This document shows, in pieces, positions 7,636 to 14,494 of a stretch of 16,668 bases of DNA (the stretch's first letter is position 1; every line of letters begins with the position of its first letter). The DNA lies in the NCBI GenBank assembly GCA_018607545.1, contig JABBBF010000144.1:1-16668 (forward strand), given 5' to 3'. The stretch is from SAR92 clade bacterium (lineage in GTDB: Bacteria; Pseudomonadota; Gammaproteobacteria; Pseudomonadales; Porticoccaceae). A program made the position numbers and the translations under genes. The notes beneath the pieces were generated by a model. It made no database searches, had not been told where the DNA came from, and saw only the letters and a program-made list of their open reading frames with translations.

Positions 7636-7637
7636 TC

Positions 7638-8681
7638 TTGTCTCTGGAGCAGACCATTACCACCGCATGGGATCGCAATAGCCGCTGGCTACTCTTGTTG
7701 GTTCCCTTTTCCTGGCTGTTTTCCGGGCTCTCTGCCCTGCGACGGCGCTATCTGCAGAATAAATATCAAGGTCGGCCCTACAGCGCACCAGTGATTATTG
7801 TTGGCAATATTAGTGTTGGCGGCAGTGGCAAAACCCCATTGATAATTGCCCTGGTAAAGGCCCTTAAACAGCGCGGTTATTCTCCCGGTGTTGTCAGTCG
7901 CGGTTACTCGGGCAATGCTGAGCAGTACCCACTTGCAGTCAGCTCAGCTACAGCGGTGAGTAAAAGTGGTGATGAGCCGCTGTTAATTGCAACATTGGCC
8001 GACTGCCCGGTGGTGGTCGATAGCAATCGCCCTGCAGCAGTGGACTATCTGCTTAACAATTTTGATTGCGACCTGGTGCTTAGCGACGATGGGCTGCAGC
8101 ACTACGCTCTTCACAGAGATTTTGAGCTGATTGTTGTCGATGGCCAGCGCGGGCTGGGCAATGGTCGACGCCTACCGGCAGGACCGCTTCGAGAAGGGCC
8201 TCAGCGCCTCGCACAGGGCGATCTGCTGGTTGTTAATGGTGCTCTGGGGAGTGAGGCTGACTTGCCGACTAATTCTGTTCAGCAGATGAATATTCGGCCA
8301 ACACTGTTTCGCCATCTGCAATCTGGCCGCCAGGAGTCCATCGAGAGTTGGTTGTCCTCTCAGTCTGGCGCTGATAAGCAGGTTCATGCTGTGGCTGCTA
8401 TTGGCAACCCCCAGCGTTTTGCCAATACGCTCTCGGCAATGGGTCTATCGGTTAACTTGCACAGTTTTGATGATCATCAAACCCTGGTCCGGGAGGATCT
8501 GACCTTTGCTGATAATCTGCCGGTGATTGTGACGGCTAAAGATGCGATAAAGCTGTCTGGATTAGATTTAGAGGAGCAGGGCGCAGGTGCTAATATCTGG
8601 GTCCTCGATATAGAGGCGGCTATCAATTCAGCCCTGATAGATAAACTTATTACGAAATTGCAGATGCTCAAGGCATCCTGA
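7638..8681 (+). CDS. lpxK: Tetraacyldisaccharide 4'-kinase (lipid A biosynthesis)
   Basis: LpxK transfers phosphate from ATP to the 4' position of disaccharide-1-P to give lipid IVA in the Raetz pathway, at the inner face of the inner membrane. The 347-residue protein has an N-terminal membrane anchor (about 17-34) and a P-loop in the LpxK form [12 protein letters not shown] (56-67). The hallmark DDGLQH is at about 150-155, and [21 protein letters not shown] follows in register. The start is TTG, 2 bases after the msbA stop, with GAGG about 10 bases upstream. The N-terminus [15 protein letters not shown] fits family starts, and no better in-frame ATG is seen. It is probably translated together with msbA. 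Confidence 0.95.
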   Translation: MSLEQTITTAWDRNSRWLLLLVPFSWLFSGLSALRRRYLQNKYQGRPYSAPVIIVGNISVGGSGKTPLIIALVKALKQRGYSPGVVSRGYSGNAEQYPLAVSSATAVSKSGDEPLLIATLADCPVVVDSNRPAAVDYLLNNFDCDLVLSDDGLQHYALHRDFELIVVDGQRGLGNGRRLPAGPLREGPQRLAQGDLLVVNGALGSEADLPTNSVQQMNIRPTLFRHLQSGRQESIESWLSSQSGADKQVHAVAAIGNPQRFANTLSAMGLSVNLHSFDDHQTLVREDLTFADNLPVIVTAKDAIKLSGLDLEEQGAGANIWVLDIEAAINSALIDKLITKLQMLKAS

Positions 8682-8698
8682 GGTTAAACAATAGCACC

Positions 8699-9463
8699 AT
8701 GGATTTTATCGTTATTATTCCTGCACGTTATGCATCAACCAGGCTGCCCGGTAAGCCTCTCCGTGATATTGCCGGAAAGACAATGATTCAGCGAGTCTGG
8801 GAGCAGGCGGGCAAAAGTGCCGCCAGTCGGGTGGTAATTGCCACCGATGATTCGCGCATTGAAAGTGCAGCCATAGCCTTTGGTGCCGAGGTCTGTATGA
8901 CCAATCCCGATCACCCCTCGGGTACTGACCGCCTTCAGGAAGTAGCGTCTATTCTCAAACTTGGCGATGATCAAATTGTCGTCAATGTGCAGGGTGATGA
9001 GCCGCTGATACCGCCAGCAGTGATTAATCAGGTGGCCGCCAATCTGGCCGCCAACCCCGAGGCCGGTGTAGCCACTCTGGCTGAGCCTATCGATAAGATT
9101 GCCGATCTGCTTAACCCCAATGTGGTTAAGTTGGTCACTGATGCGCAGGGTATGGGGCTCTATTTTAGCCGTGCGCCGATTCCCTGGCCGCGGGACAGCT
9201 TTAAACAACTGGCCGTTGAGTTACCTGAAGAGGTGCCCGCCGAGTTTGATTTTCGTCGTCATATCGGTATTTACGCCTATCGCACTCTGGAATTAAATCG
9301 CTTTGTCACCTGGCCGGTAGCGCCTGTTGAGGCGAGTGAAAAACTCGAGCAGCTGCGCTTTATGTGGCACGGGGTGTCTATTCATGTGGCCGATGCGCAG
9401 GAGAATGTGCCTGCTGGCATTGATACAGAAGAAGATCTGCAGGCCTGTATAAATTTAATTTAG
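8699..9463 (+). CDS. kdsB: 3-deoxy-manno-octulosonate cytidylyltransferase (CMP-Kdo synthetase)
   Basis: KdsB activates Kdo with CTP to CMP-Kdo, the donor used to add the inner-core sugar to lipid IVA, so it acts right after LpxK in the pathway. The 254-residue cytoplasmic enzyme shows the nucleotide-binding [15 protein letters not shown] (7-21), the metal-site region [12 protein letters not shown] (about 95-106), the sugar-site [11 protein letters not shown] and the dimer/substrate segment HIGIYAYR. All are standard, and the length is typical. The ATG lies 17 bases after the lpxK stop, and the nearest AG-rich site is the TGAGG at the lpxK stop. The small Trm112/YcaR-like gene often found between lpxK and kdsB in relatives is absent here. 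Confidence 0.96.
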   Translation: MDFIVIIPARYASTRLPGKPLRDIAGKTMIQRVWEQAGKSAASRVVIATDDSRIESAAIAFGAEVCMTNPDHPSGTDRLQEVASILKLGDDQIVVNVQGDEPLIPPAVINQVAANLAANPEAGVATLAEPIDKIADLLNPNVVKLVTDAQGMGLYFSRAPIPWPRDSFKQLAVELPEEVPAEFDFRRHIGIYAYRTLELNRFVTWPVAPVEASEKLEQLRFMWHGVSIHVADAQENVPAGIDTEEDLQACINLI

Positions 9464-9470
9464 TTTATAT

Positions 9471-9499
9471 TTAACAGATGGTTATACGATATATATAGA
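9471..9499 (+). promoter_or_regulatory. Probable sigma-70 promoter for the phosphatase-murB-alkB segment
   Basis: TTAACA (9471-9476) and TATAGA (9494-9499) are separated by 17 bases, giving five and four matches to the -35 and -10 consensus. The 69-base gap 9464-9532 is strikingly A/T-rich compared with its surroundings. The promoter lies some 30 bases before the phosphatase ATG. No terminator is seen after kdsB, so read-through from the upstream genes is still expected. Confidence 0.5.
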
Positions 9500-9532
9500 A
9501 ATCACTTTAATAAATAATTTTTGGGTTCGACT

Positions 9533-10030
9533 ATGAATAAGGTATCGGTTCTGTTTGTCTGCCTTGGCAATATCTGTCGCTCACCTACAGCACATGGTGT
9601 GTTTCAGGGTATGGTCGATGGCAGTGGCTTTGCTGATGCTATCGAGGTTGATTCAGCCGGTACTGGCGACTGGCATATTGGCCACTCTCCAGATCAGCGC
9701 ACCGCCCAGGTGGCTGCCACTAAAGGCTATGATCTCAGCAAGCTGCAGGCCAGATTGGTCACCGGTGATGATTTTTGCCAGTTTGATTATATTATCGCCA
9801 TGGATAGAGCCAATTTGAGTGATCTTAAGCATATGCAACCTGCCGATTACACAGGCCATCTCGGGCTATTTCTCGATTTCTCGATGCAGAAAGCCTACAC
9901 CGAAGTCCCCGATCCCTACTATGGTGGTGAGGATGGTTTTGAGCTGGTATTTAATCTGGTGGAAGAGGCTTCAAGGGGCCTGTTGCAGCATATACTGGCC
10001 AATCATCAGTTAGGAGTCGGGCGCTCTTGA
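9533..10030 (+). CDS. Low-molecular-weight protein-tyrosine phosphatase
   Basis: This 165-residue class II-type phosphatase hydrolyses phosphotyrosine (and often aryl phosphates) through a cysteinyl-phosphate. The P-loop C10-LGNIC-R16-S lies at the extreme N-terminus, and the general acid Asp127 sits in DPYYGG; both are complete. Bacterial relatives such as Wzb oppose tyrosine autokinases in capsule and exopolysaccharide export, but no such kinase is nearby. The gene is a standing member of the lpxK-kdsB-murB neighbourhood and its substrate there is unknown. I chose ATG 9533. An upstream in-frame TTG at 9521 would add MGST and has no better ribosome binding site. The stop overlaps the murB TTG start by 4 bases. 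Confidence 0.92.
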   Translation: MNKVSVLFVCLGNICRSPTAHGVFQGMVDGSGFADAIEVDSAGTGDWHIGHSPDQRTAQVAATKGYDLSKLQARLVTGDDFCQFDYIIAMDRANLSDLKHMQPADYTGHLGLFLDFSMQKAYTEVPDPYYGGEDGFELVFNLVEEASRGLLQHILANHQLGVGRS

Positions 10031-11076
10031 GTCTCATTATCGAACAGCATATCTCCCTGCAGCCTTTTAATAGCTTGGCTTTGCCTGCCAGTGCAGAGTA
10101 TTTCTGTTCGGTCACTGACAAGCAGGAGCTGCTCGCTGCTCTCGATTATGCCAGAGAGCATCAGCTTGAGGTTACGCCACTGGGTGGCGGCAGCAACCTG
10201 GTGCTGGCTGGCGATCTATCCGGGTTGGTTATCTACCTGAATATCAAAGGCTTTAGTTATTCTGTTGCCGGTGAGTCGGTTGAGGTCACCTTTGCCGCCG
10301 GTGAGAACTGGCATGAAGGGGTTTTATCCACCTTGCAGCGCGGTTGGTACGGGTTGGAAAACCTGTCGCTGATTCCCGGCAATATGGGCGCCGCACCGAT
10401 TCAGAATATTGGCGCCTATGGTGTCGAGCTGGCGGATCTGTTTGTGTCACTGCGCGCGGTTGAGATCGCCTCAGGCGAGCTCTGTGTGTTTGATAGGGCT
10501 GCCTGTCAGTTTGGCTACCGGGATAGCCTGTTTAAAAATGCTGCCCGCGATCAATATATTATTATCGATATCACCCTGCGCCTAACCACCAGCCCGGCAG
10601 TCAATATCAGCTATCCAGCAATTATGGCCGCCGTGGCAGAGGCGGGCCTGGAAGATAATTTAACGCCAGAAGCTGTTAGTCAGCTGGTATGCCAGATTCG
10701 CCAGCAAAAACTGCCCGATCCGGCGGTTATTCCCAATGCCGGCAGTTTTTTTAAAAATCCAGTGATTGCAGATTCCGCTGTCGCCGAATTGCACAAACGC
10801 TATCCCCAGATGCCAGCTTATCCCCAGCCCCAGCAGCAGAGTAAAATTCCCGCGGCCTGGTTAATTGACCAGTGCGGCTTTAAAGGTGTCAGGCGTGGTT
10901 CCCTGGGTGTGCATAAGCATCAGGCGTTGGTGTTGGTCAATCACCAGGATAAGGGGACTGGAAGCGGAGAACTGCTACTGGCCCTTGCAGATGAGATTTG
11001 CGACGCGGTCTGGCAGCGCTTTTCTATTCGTCTGGAGATTGAGCCCCGCGTCTATGGTTTGAACGAGGGTCGCTAA
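10027..11076 (+). CDS. murB: UDP-N-acetylenolpyruvoylglucosamine reductase
   Basis: MurB reduces UDP-GlcNAc-enolpyruvate to UDP-MurNAc with NADPH and FAD, the second committed step of peptidoglycan precursor synthesis in the cytoplasm. The 349-residue protein is a type I (E. coli-like) MurB. The FAD-domain motif is PLGGGSNLVL (51-60). PGNMGAAPIQNIGAYG lies at 117-132, the catalytic arginine is in GYRDSLFKN (Arg165), the proton donor is Ser240 in NAGSFFKNP, and the C-terminal acid is Glu339 in LEIEPRV. The start is TTG 10027, overlapping the phosphatase stop, with AGGAG 10 bases before it. The murB stop shares one base with the next gene's ATG (TAATG), so the three genes are tightly coupled. 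Confidence 0.96.
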   Translation: MSLIIEQHISLQPFNSLALPASAEYFCSVTDKQELLAALDYAREHQLEVTPLGGGSNLVLAGDLSGLVIYLNIKGFSYSVAGESVEVTFAAGENWHEGVLSTLQRGWYGLENLSLIPGNMGAAPIQNIGAYGVELADLFVSLRAVEIASGELCVFDRAACQFGYRDSLFKNAARDQYIIIDITLRLTTSPAVNISYPAIMAAVAEAGLEDNLTPEAVSQLVCQIRQQKLPDPAVIPNAGSFFKNPVIADSAVAELHKRYPQMPAYPQPQQQSKIPAAWLIDQCGFKGVRRGSLGVHKHQALVLVNHQDKGTGSGELLLALADEICDAVWQRFSIRLEIEPRVYGLNEGR

Positions 11077-11681
11077 TGGATCTATTTGATCACCAGGTTA
11101 TTCCTCTGCCGCTGACCGTAGAGCGTGAAAGTGCAATTACCTTCTGGCCCAACTGGCTGTCGAGCAGTGCTGCAGATAGCCTGCTATCCAAGGCTATAGA
11201 CTCTGTTGACTGGCGCGCAGACAGTATCAGGATTGTTGGTAAACAGATTCCGATACCCCGGTTACAGCAGTGGTTTGGCGAGCCAGGCACCAGCTATACC
11301 TATTCCAATATCTGTCTGCAGGCGGTCAGTTTTCCGGATTGGATAGACAGCCTTCGTCACAATGTCGAGCGGCAAACAGGTGCGGCTTTTAATCGCGCGC
11401 TGGTCAATTATTACCGCGACGGCGCGGACAGTGTTGACTGGCACGCGGACGATGAGCCTGAACTTGGTCCAGAGCCGCTGATTGCCTCACTGAGTCTAGG
11501 TGTTGAACGGGTTTTCCAAATGCGCCATAAGGACAGTGGAGAGCGTATTTCAATTTCTCTGCCCCATGGTTCGCTACTGATGATGGGTGCCGGTATCCAG
11601 AGTTACTGGCAGCATCGTATTGCCAAGGTTGCCAACCTTCAGGAGCCTCGAGTCAATTTTACATTTCGCTATATGAGCTGA
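11076..11681 (+). CDS. AlkB-like 2-oxoglutarate/Fe(II)-dependent dioxygenase
   Basis: The 201-residue protein has the AlkB-fold core of the ALKBH2/3-like branch. The iron ligands are His123 and Asp125 in VDWHADDE, and His180 in YWQHRI. The 2-oxoglutarate arginines sit in PRVNFTFR (192 and 198). NYYRDGADSVDWH is the typical run into the HxD motif. Such enzymes oxidatively demethylate alkylated bases (1-methyladenine, 3-methylcytosine) in DNA or RNA. No ada or other alkylation-repair gene is present. The ATG overlaps the murB stop by one base, with GAGGG 6 bases upstream, so it is expressed with the cell-wall gene. The exact substrate (DNA, RNA or tRNA) is not decidable from sequence. Confidence 0.92.
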   Translation: MDLFDHQVIPLPLTVERESAITFWPNWLSSSAADSLLSKAIDSVDWRADSIRIVGKQIPIPRLQQWFGEPGTSYTYSNICLQAVSFPDWIDSLRHNVERQTGAAFNRALVNYYRDGADSVDWHADDEPELGPEPLIASLSLGVERVFQMRHKDSGERISISLPHGSLLMMGAGIQSYWQHRIAKVANLQEPRVNFTFRYMS

Positions 11682-11705
11682 GTTTTAACAAGGGAGAGTT
11701 AGAGA

Positions 11706-12959
11706 GTGGATTTATCGAAATTTGGGGAAAAGTTTTCCGGTCAGTCGGGTATTGTCGAGCTTATGGACGATCTTGGCACGGCGCTCAATGAAAACCCTAA
11801 CATGCTGTTTATGGGTGGTGGCAATCCCGGTCGTATCCCCGAGGTTGAACAGGTCTTTAAGGGGCGTCTGGAGAAGCTGCTAGCGGATCCGGCACAGCTG
11901 CACAGCCTGTTGGGTGTCTATCAGTCGCCCCAGGGAGAGAAGGGCTTTCGCGAGCAGATTGCCGGACTGCTAAAACAGCAGTTTGGCTGGAATCTCTCTG
12001 CGCGCAATATCGCTGTTTCCAATGGCAGTCAGTCAGCCTTTTTTGTGCTCTACAATATGTTTGCCGGTGATATGCCCGACGGCAGTCACAAGTCTATTCA
12101 TCTGCCTCTGGCGCCGGAATATATCGGCTATCGCGATATAGGGTTAAGCGATAATCTGTTTACGGCAACACGCCCGGAAATCGAGCTACTTGAAAATAAT
12201 CTATTTAAATACCATGTGGATTTCTCACGCTTAAATATTGGCCAGCAGACTGGCGCACTCTGTGTTTCCAGGCCGACCAACCCAACCGGTAATGTATTAA
12301 CCGATAGTGAAATTGAGCATCTCGACAGCATTGCCGAGCAGCAGGGTATCCCGTTTATTCTCGATGGCGCCTATGGCCTGCCGTTCCCAAGTATTATCTT
12401 TAACGATGCCAAGCCTCACTGGAGCGCCAATACCATTCTGGTGTTAAGTCTCTCCAAGCTGGGGCTTCCCGGTGTGCGTACCGGCATTATTGTTGCCAGT
12501 GAAGAGGTTATTCAGGCCTATACCAAGGTCAATACCATTGTCAGTCTCGCCTGTGGCAATCTCGGCCCGGCGCTGGCGACCGAGTTAGTCGCCAGTGGTG
12601 AGATACTCTCTCTTAGCGGCCAGCAGATTGCGCCGTTTTATCGACAGCGTGCTGAGCAGACGCTGGTTTGGTTCCGCAGGGCGCTGGGCGATCTTCCATA
12701 CCGCATTCACCGCCCTGAGGGGGCGATCTTTCTCTGGCTGTGGTTTGAAGGTCTGCCGATTACCAGTCAGGAGCTCTATGAGCGCCTCAAGGCGAGGGGA
12801 GTATTGGTGGTTCCCGGGCAAAATTTCTTTCCGGGGATAACGGATAACTGGCGGCATAAGCAGGAGTGTATTCGGGTTTCCTATGCTCAGGATTCCGCAG
12901 TGGTAGAGGCCGGGGTGAAGATTATTGCCGAGGAAATTGCCCGGGCTTACGCTGAGTAA
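11706..12959 (+). CDS. avtA: Valine-pyruvate aminotransferase
   Basis: AvtA (transaminase C) interconverts valine plus pyruvate with 2-ketoisovalerate plus alanine, using pyridoxal phosphate. The 417-residue sequence follows E. coli AvtA closely: FGEKFSGQSGIVELMDDLG at the N-terminus, GGGNPG, NGSQSAFF, LPLAPEYIGY, CVSRPTNPTGNV (187-198), the PLP lysine in SLSKLGLPG (Lys251), RPEGAIFLWLWF and RLKARGVLVVPGQNFFPG. The fold is type I aminotransferase. The start is GTG with AGGGAGA 8 bases upstream. It lies 24 bases after the alkB-like stop and may be the last gene of that transcript. It converges with pabB with only 15 bases between the stops. Confidence 0.94.
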   Translation: MDLSKFGEKFSGQSGIVELMDDLGTALNENPNMLFMGGGNPGRIPEVEQVFKGRLEKLLADPAQLHSLLGVYQSPQGEKGFREQIAGLLKQQFGWNLSARNIAVSNGSQSAFFVLYNMFAGDMPDGSHKSIHLPLAPEYIGYRDIGLSDNLFTATRPEIELLENNLFKYHVDFSRLNIGQQTGALCVSRPTNPTGNVLTDSEIEHLDSIAEQQGIPFILDGAYGLPFPSIIFNDAKPHWSANTILVLSLSKLGLPGVRTGIIVASEEVIQAYTKVNTIVSLACGNLGPALATELVASGEILSLSGQQIAPFYRQRAEQTLVWFRRALGDLPYRIHRPEGAIFLWLWFEGLPITSQELYERLKARGVLVVPGQNFFPGITDNWRHKQECIRVSYAQDSAVVEAGVKIIAEEIARAYAE

Positions 12960-12974
12960 AGGGTATTAATTAAG

Positions 12975-14360
12975 CTAGTCTTCGATAAAAGTTTCCAGGG
13001 CGCTGAGAAGCGCCCCGATCTTATCGATAGACTCCTGGTACTCGCGATCTTCCTTGGAGTCGGCAACAATGCCGCCACCACCCCAGCAGTGCAATTGATC
13101 GCCATCGGCAATTACCGTGCGAATAGCGATATTGGTATCCATGCGATTATTGGCGCTGATATAGCCAATGCTGCCGCAGTAGAGCGAGCGCCTGACCGGT
13201 TCCAGCTCTTCAATAATCTCCATAGCGCGCTTTTTCGGTGCACCGGTAATTGAACCGCCCGGAAAGCAGTCGCGGAGTAAATTCAGAGGGGTCGCATTTT
13301 TGTCGAGTTTGCCAGTAACCGTGCTGACCAGATGGTGGACATTGGCAAAGCTTTCCAGTTCGAAGAGTTTTGGTACGGTGATGGAGCCGGATTCGCAGTT
13401 TTTGCTTAAATCATTGCGCAGTAGATCGACAATCATCAGGTTTTCGGCGCGATCTTTACTGCTGTTAACCAGCTGTTGTGAACGTTGCTGATCCTCTGCC
13501 ACAGTGGCGCCCCGCTTGGCTGTGCCTTTAATTGGCTTGGTCTCTACGGCACTGTCCACAGACTGAACAAAACGCTCTGGAGAGACACACAGTAGTGCCT
13601 GGTCGGGCCAATGCCAGAAGGCAGAGTAGGGTGACGGCAGATTTTCCCGCAGTCTTTTGTAAGCTGTCCATAGATCCCCGGTAAAAGCTGCTGAGAAATG
13701 CTGGGCAAAATTGGTCTGGTAGCAGTCCCCTGAAGCTATATAGTCCTTGATGCGACGAATTGACTGCTGGTATTGGTCTTGATTCAGTGTCGCTTTAAAC
13801 TTCTCTGTAAGGGTAAATAAGCTTTTATCTGAGGTTGGCAGTGAATTGTTTTTAAAGCGTTGGGAAATTTTTTCACGCAACTCTTCTGGGCAGTTTCTAT
13901 GGAACAGTAGCTGGCACTGTCTTGCACTGTGGTCGATTATCAGTGCCCAGAGATAGCGGCCAATACGCATATCGGGCAGATCGGTTGATACTTCAGCACG
14001 GTTCTCTATAGCAATTAAACGGCGTCCCAGGTCATAGCCAAAATAGCCGATTAAACCGCCGACAAAAGGGTGGTTGGTTGCACTGTTATCAAAGGGGAGA
14101 AGTGGCTGTAAAAGTTGCTGGGCCAGATCAAAAGGATCTCTTTCGCTGGTTGTTGTGCCACTGCTATCAGAGATTGTCGAGAGCGAACCCCGGGTTTCTA
14201 TCAGTGCATCCGGGCAGGCCGAGATAATATCAAAGCGCCCCTGGGTGCTGCCCGGTTTACCGCTATCAAGCCAGATTGCATCGGGCAGGTCGCGAACAGC
14301 TTCAAACAGCTGTTCACTGTTGGGCTGGTAGGGGATTTCTTGAATTCCAATACTCTGCAT
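12975..14360 (-). CDS. pabB: Aminodeoxychorismate synthase component I
   Basis: PabB converts chorismate, with ammonia from PabA, to 4-amino-4-deoxychorismate on the way to p-aminobenzoate and folate. The 461-residue protein has the N-terminal anthranilate-synthase-I-like domain and the chorismate-binding domain (about 195-455). PIKGT (276-280) carries Lys278, the nucleophile that separates PabB from TrpE (PIAGT). CFPGGSITGAPK (365-376) and GGGIVADS (428-435) are complete. PabA and PabC are not in the window, and there is no fused glutaminase or lyase domain. An in-frame TAG ten codons upstream confines the start to this ATG, and no Shine-Dalgarno sequence is visible. It lies downstream of feoB on the same strand with a 110-base gap, so it may have its own promoter. 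Confidence 0.93.
   Translation of the reverse strand: MQSIGIQEIPYQPNSEQLFEAVRDLPDAIWLDSGKPGSTQGRFDIISACPDALIETRGSLSTISDSSGTTTSERDPFDLAQQLLQPLLPFDNSATNHPFVGGLIGYFGYDLGRRLIAIENRAEVSTDLPDMRIGRYLWALIIDHSARQCQLLFHRNCPEELREKISQRFKNNSLPTSDKSLFTLTEKFKATLNQDQYQQSIRRIKDYIASGDCYQTNFAQHFSAAFTGDLWTAYKRLRENLPSPYSAFWHWPDQALLCVSPERFVQSVDSAVETKPIKGTAKRGATVAEDQQRSQQLVNSSKDRAENLMIVDLLRNDLSKNCESGSITVPKLFELESFANVHHLVSTVTGKLDKNATPLNLLRDCFPGGSITGAPKKRAMEIIEELEPVRRSLYCGSIGYISANNRMDTNIAIRTVIADGDQLHCWGGGGIVADSKEDREYQESIDKIGALLSALETFIED
12982..13027. terminator. Nested inverted repeat at the converging avtA and pabB ends
   Basis: The perfect stem GGGCGCT (12998-13004) pairs with AGCGCCC (13009-13015) around a GAGA loop. 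It is framed by a second perfect pair, TCGATAA (12982-12988) and TTATCGA (13021-13027). It lies inside the last codons of pabB and just past the avtA stop, where no separate intergenic terminator exists. There is no clean T-run on either side, so it may end transcription poorly, or instead stabilise the 3' ends. Confidence 0.4.
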
Positions 14361-14422
14361 AGATGGCGGGCTTGTTGTTTTTGGCTAGCTGTTGGTGCAA
14401 GTCGAGCTTAGGTTTTTGGCGC

Positions 14423-14494
14423 TTATTGTGCAACCACCTGGGCTTTTTATCCGGCAACTACCTGAACTATCTAACCGGCGATTGCCTGCACTAT
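14423..14494 (-). repeat. Three degenerate 24-base tandem copies of the feoB 3' end, each closing with a stop codon
   Basis: Read on the minus strand, the last seven sense codons plus stop of feoB (14494-14471, IVQAIAG-stop) are followed in frame by 14470-14447 (IVQVVAG-stop) and 14446-14423 (KAQVVAQ-stop). By my count neighbouring units share 18 of 24 and 17 of 24 bases. Only the first unit belongs to the predicted protein. The other two occupy most of the feoB-pabB gap. Confidence 0.6.

Noticed and set aside
8735..9208. Minus-strand open frame of 157 codons opposite kdsB
   Set aside because: It is fully nested in kdsB, whose motifs are unambiguous, and the antisense protein resembles no family.
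12975..14360. Anthranilate synthase component I (trpE) as the identity of the chorismate enzyme
   Set aside because: The PIKGT lysine is the PabB signature; TrpE has PIAGT. No trp genes are adjacent.
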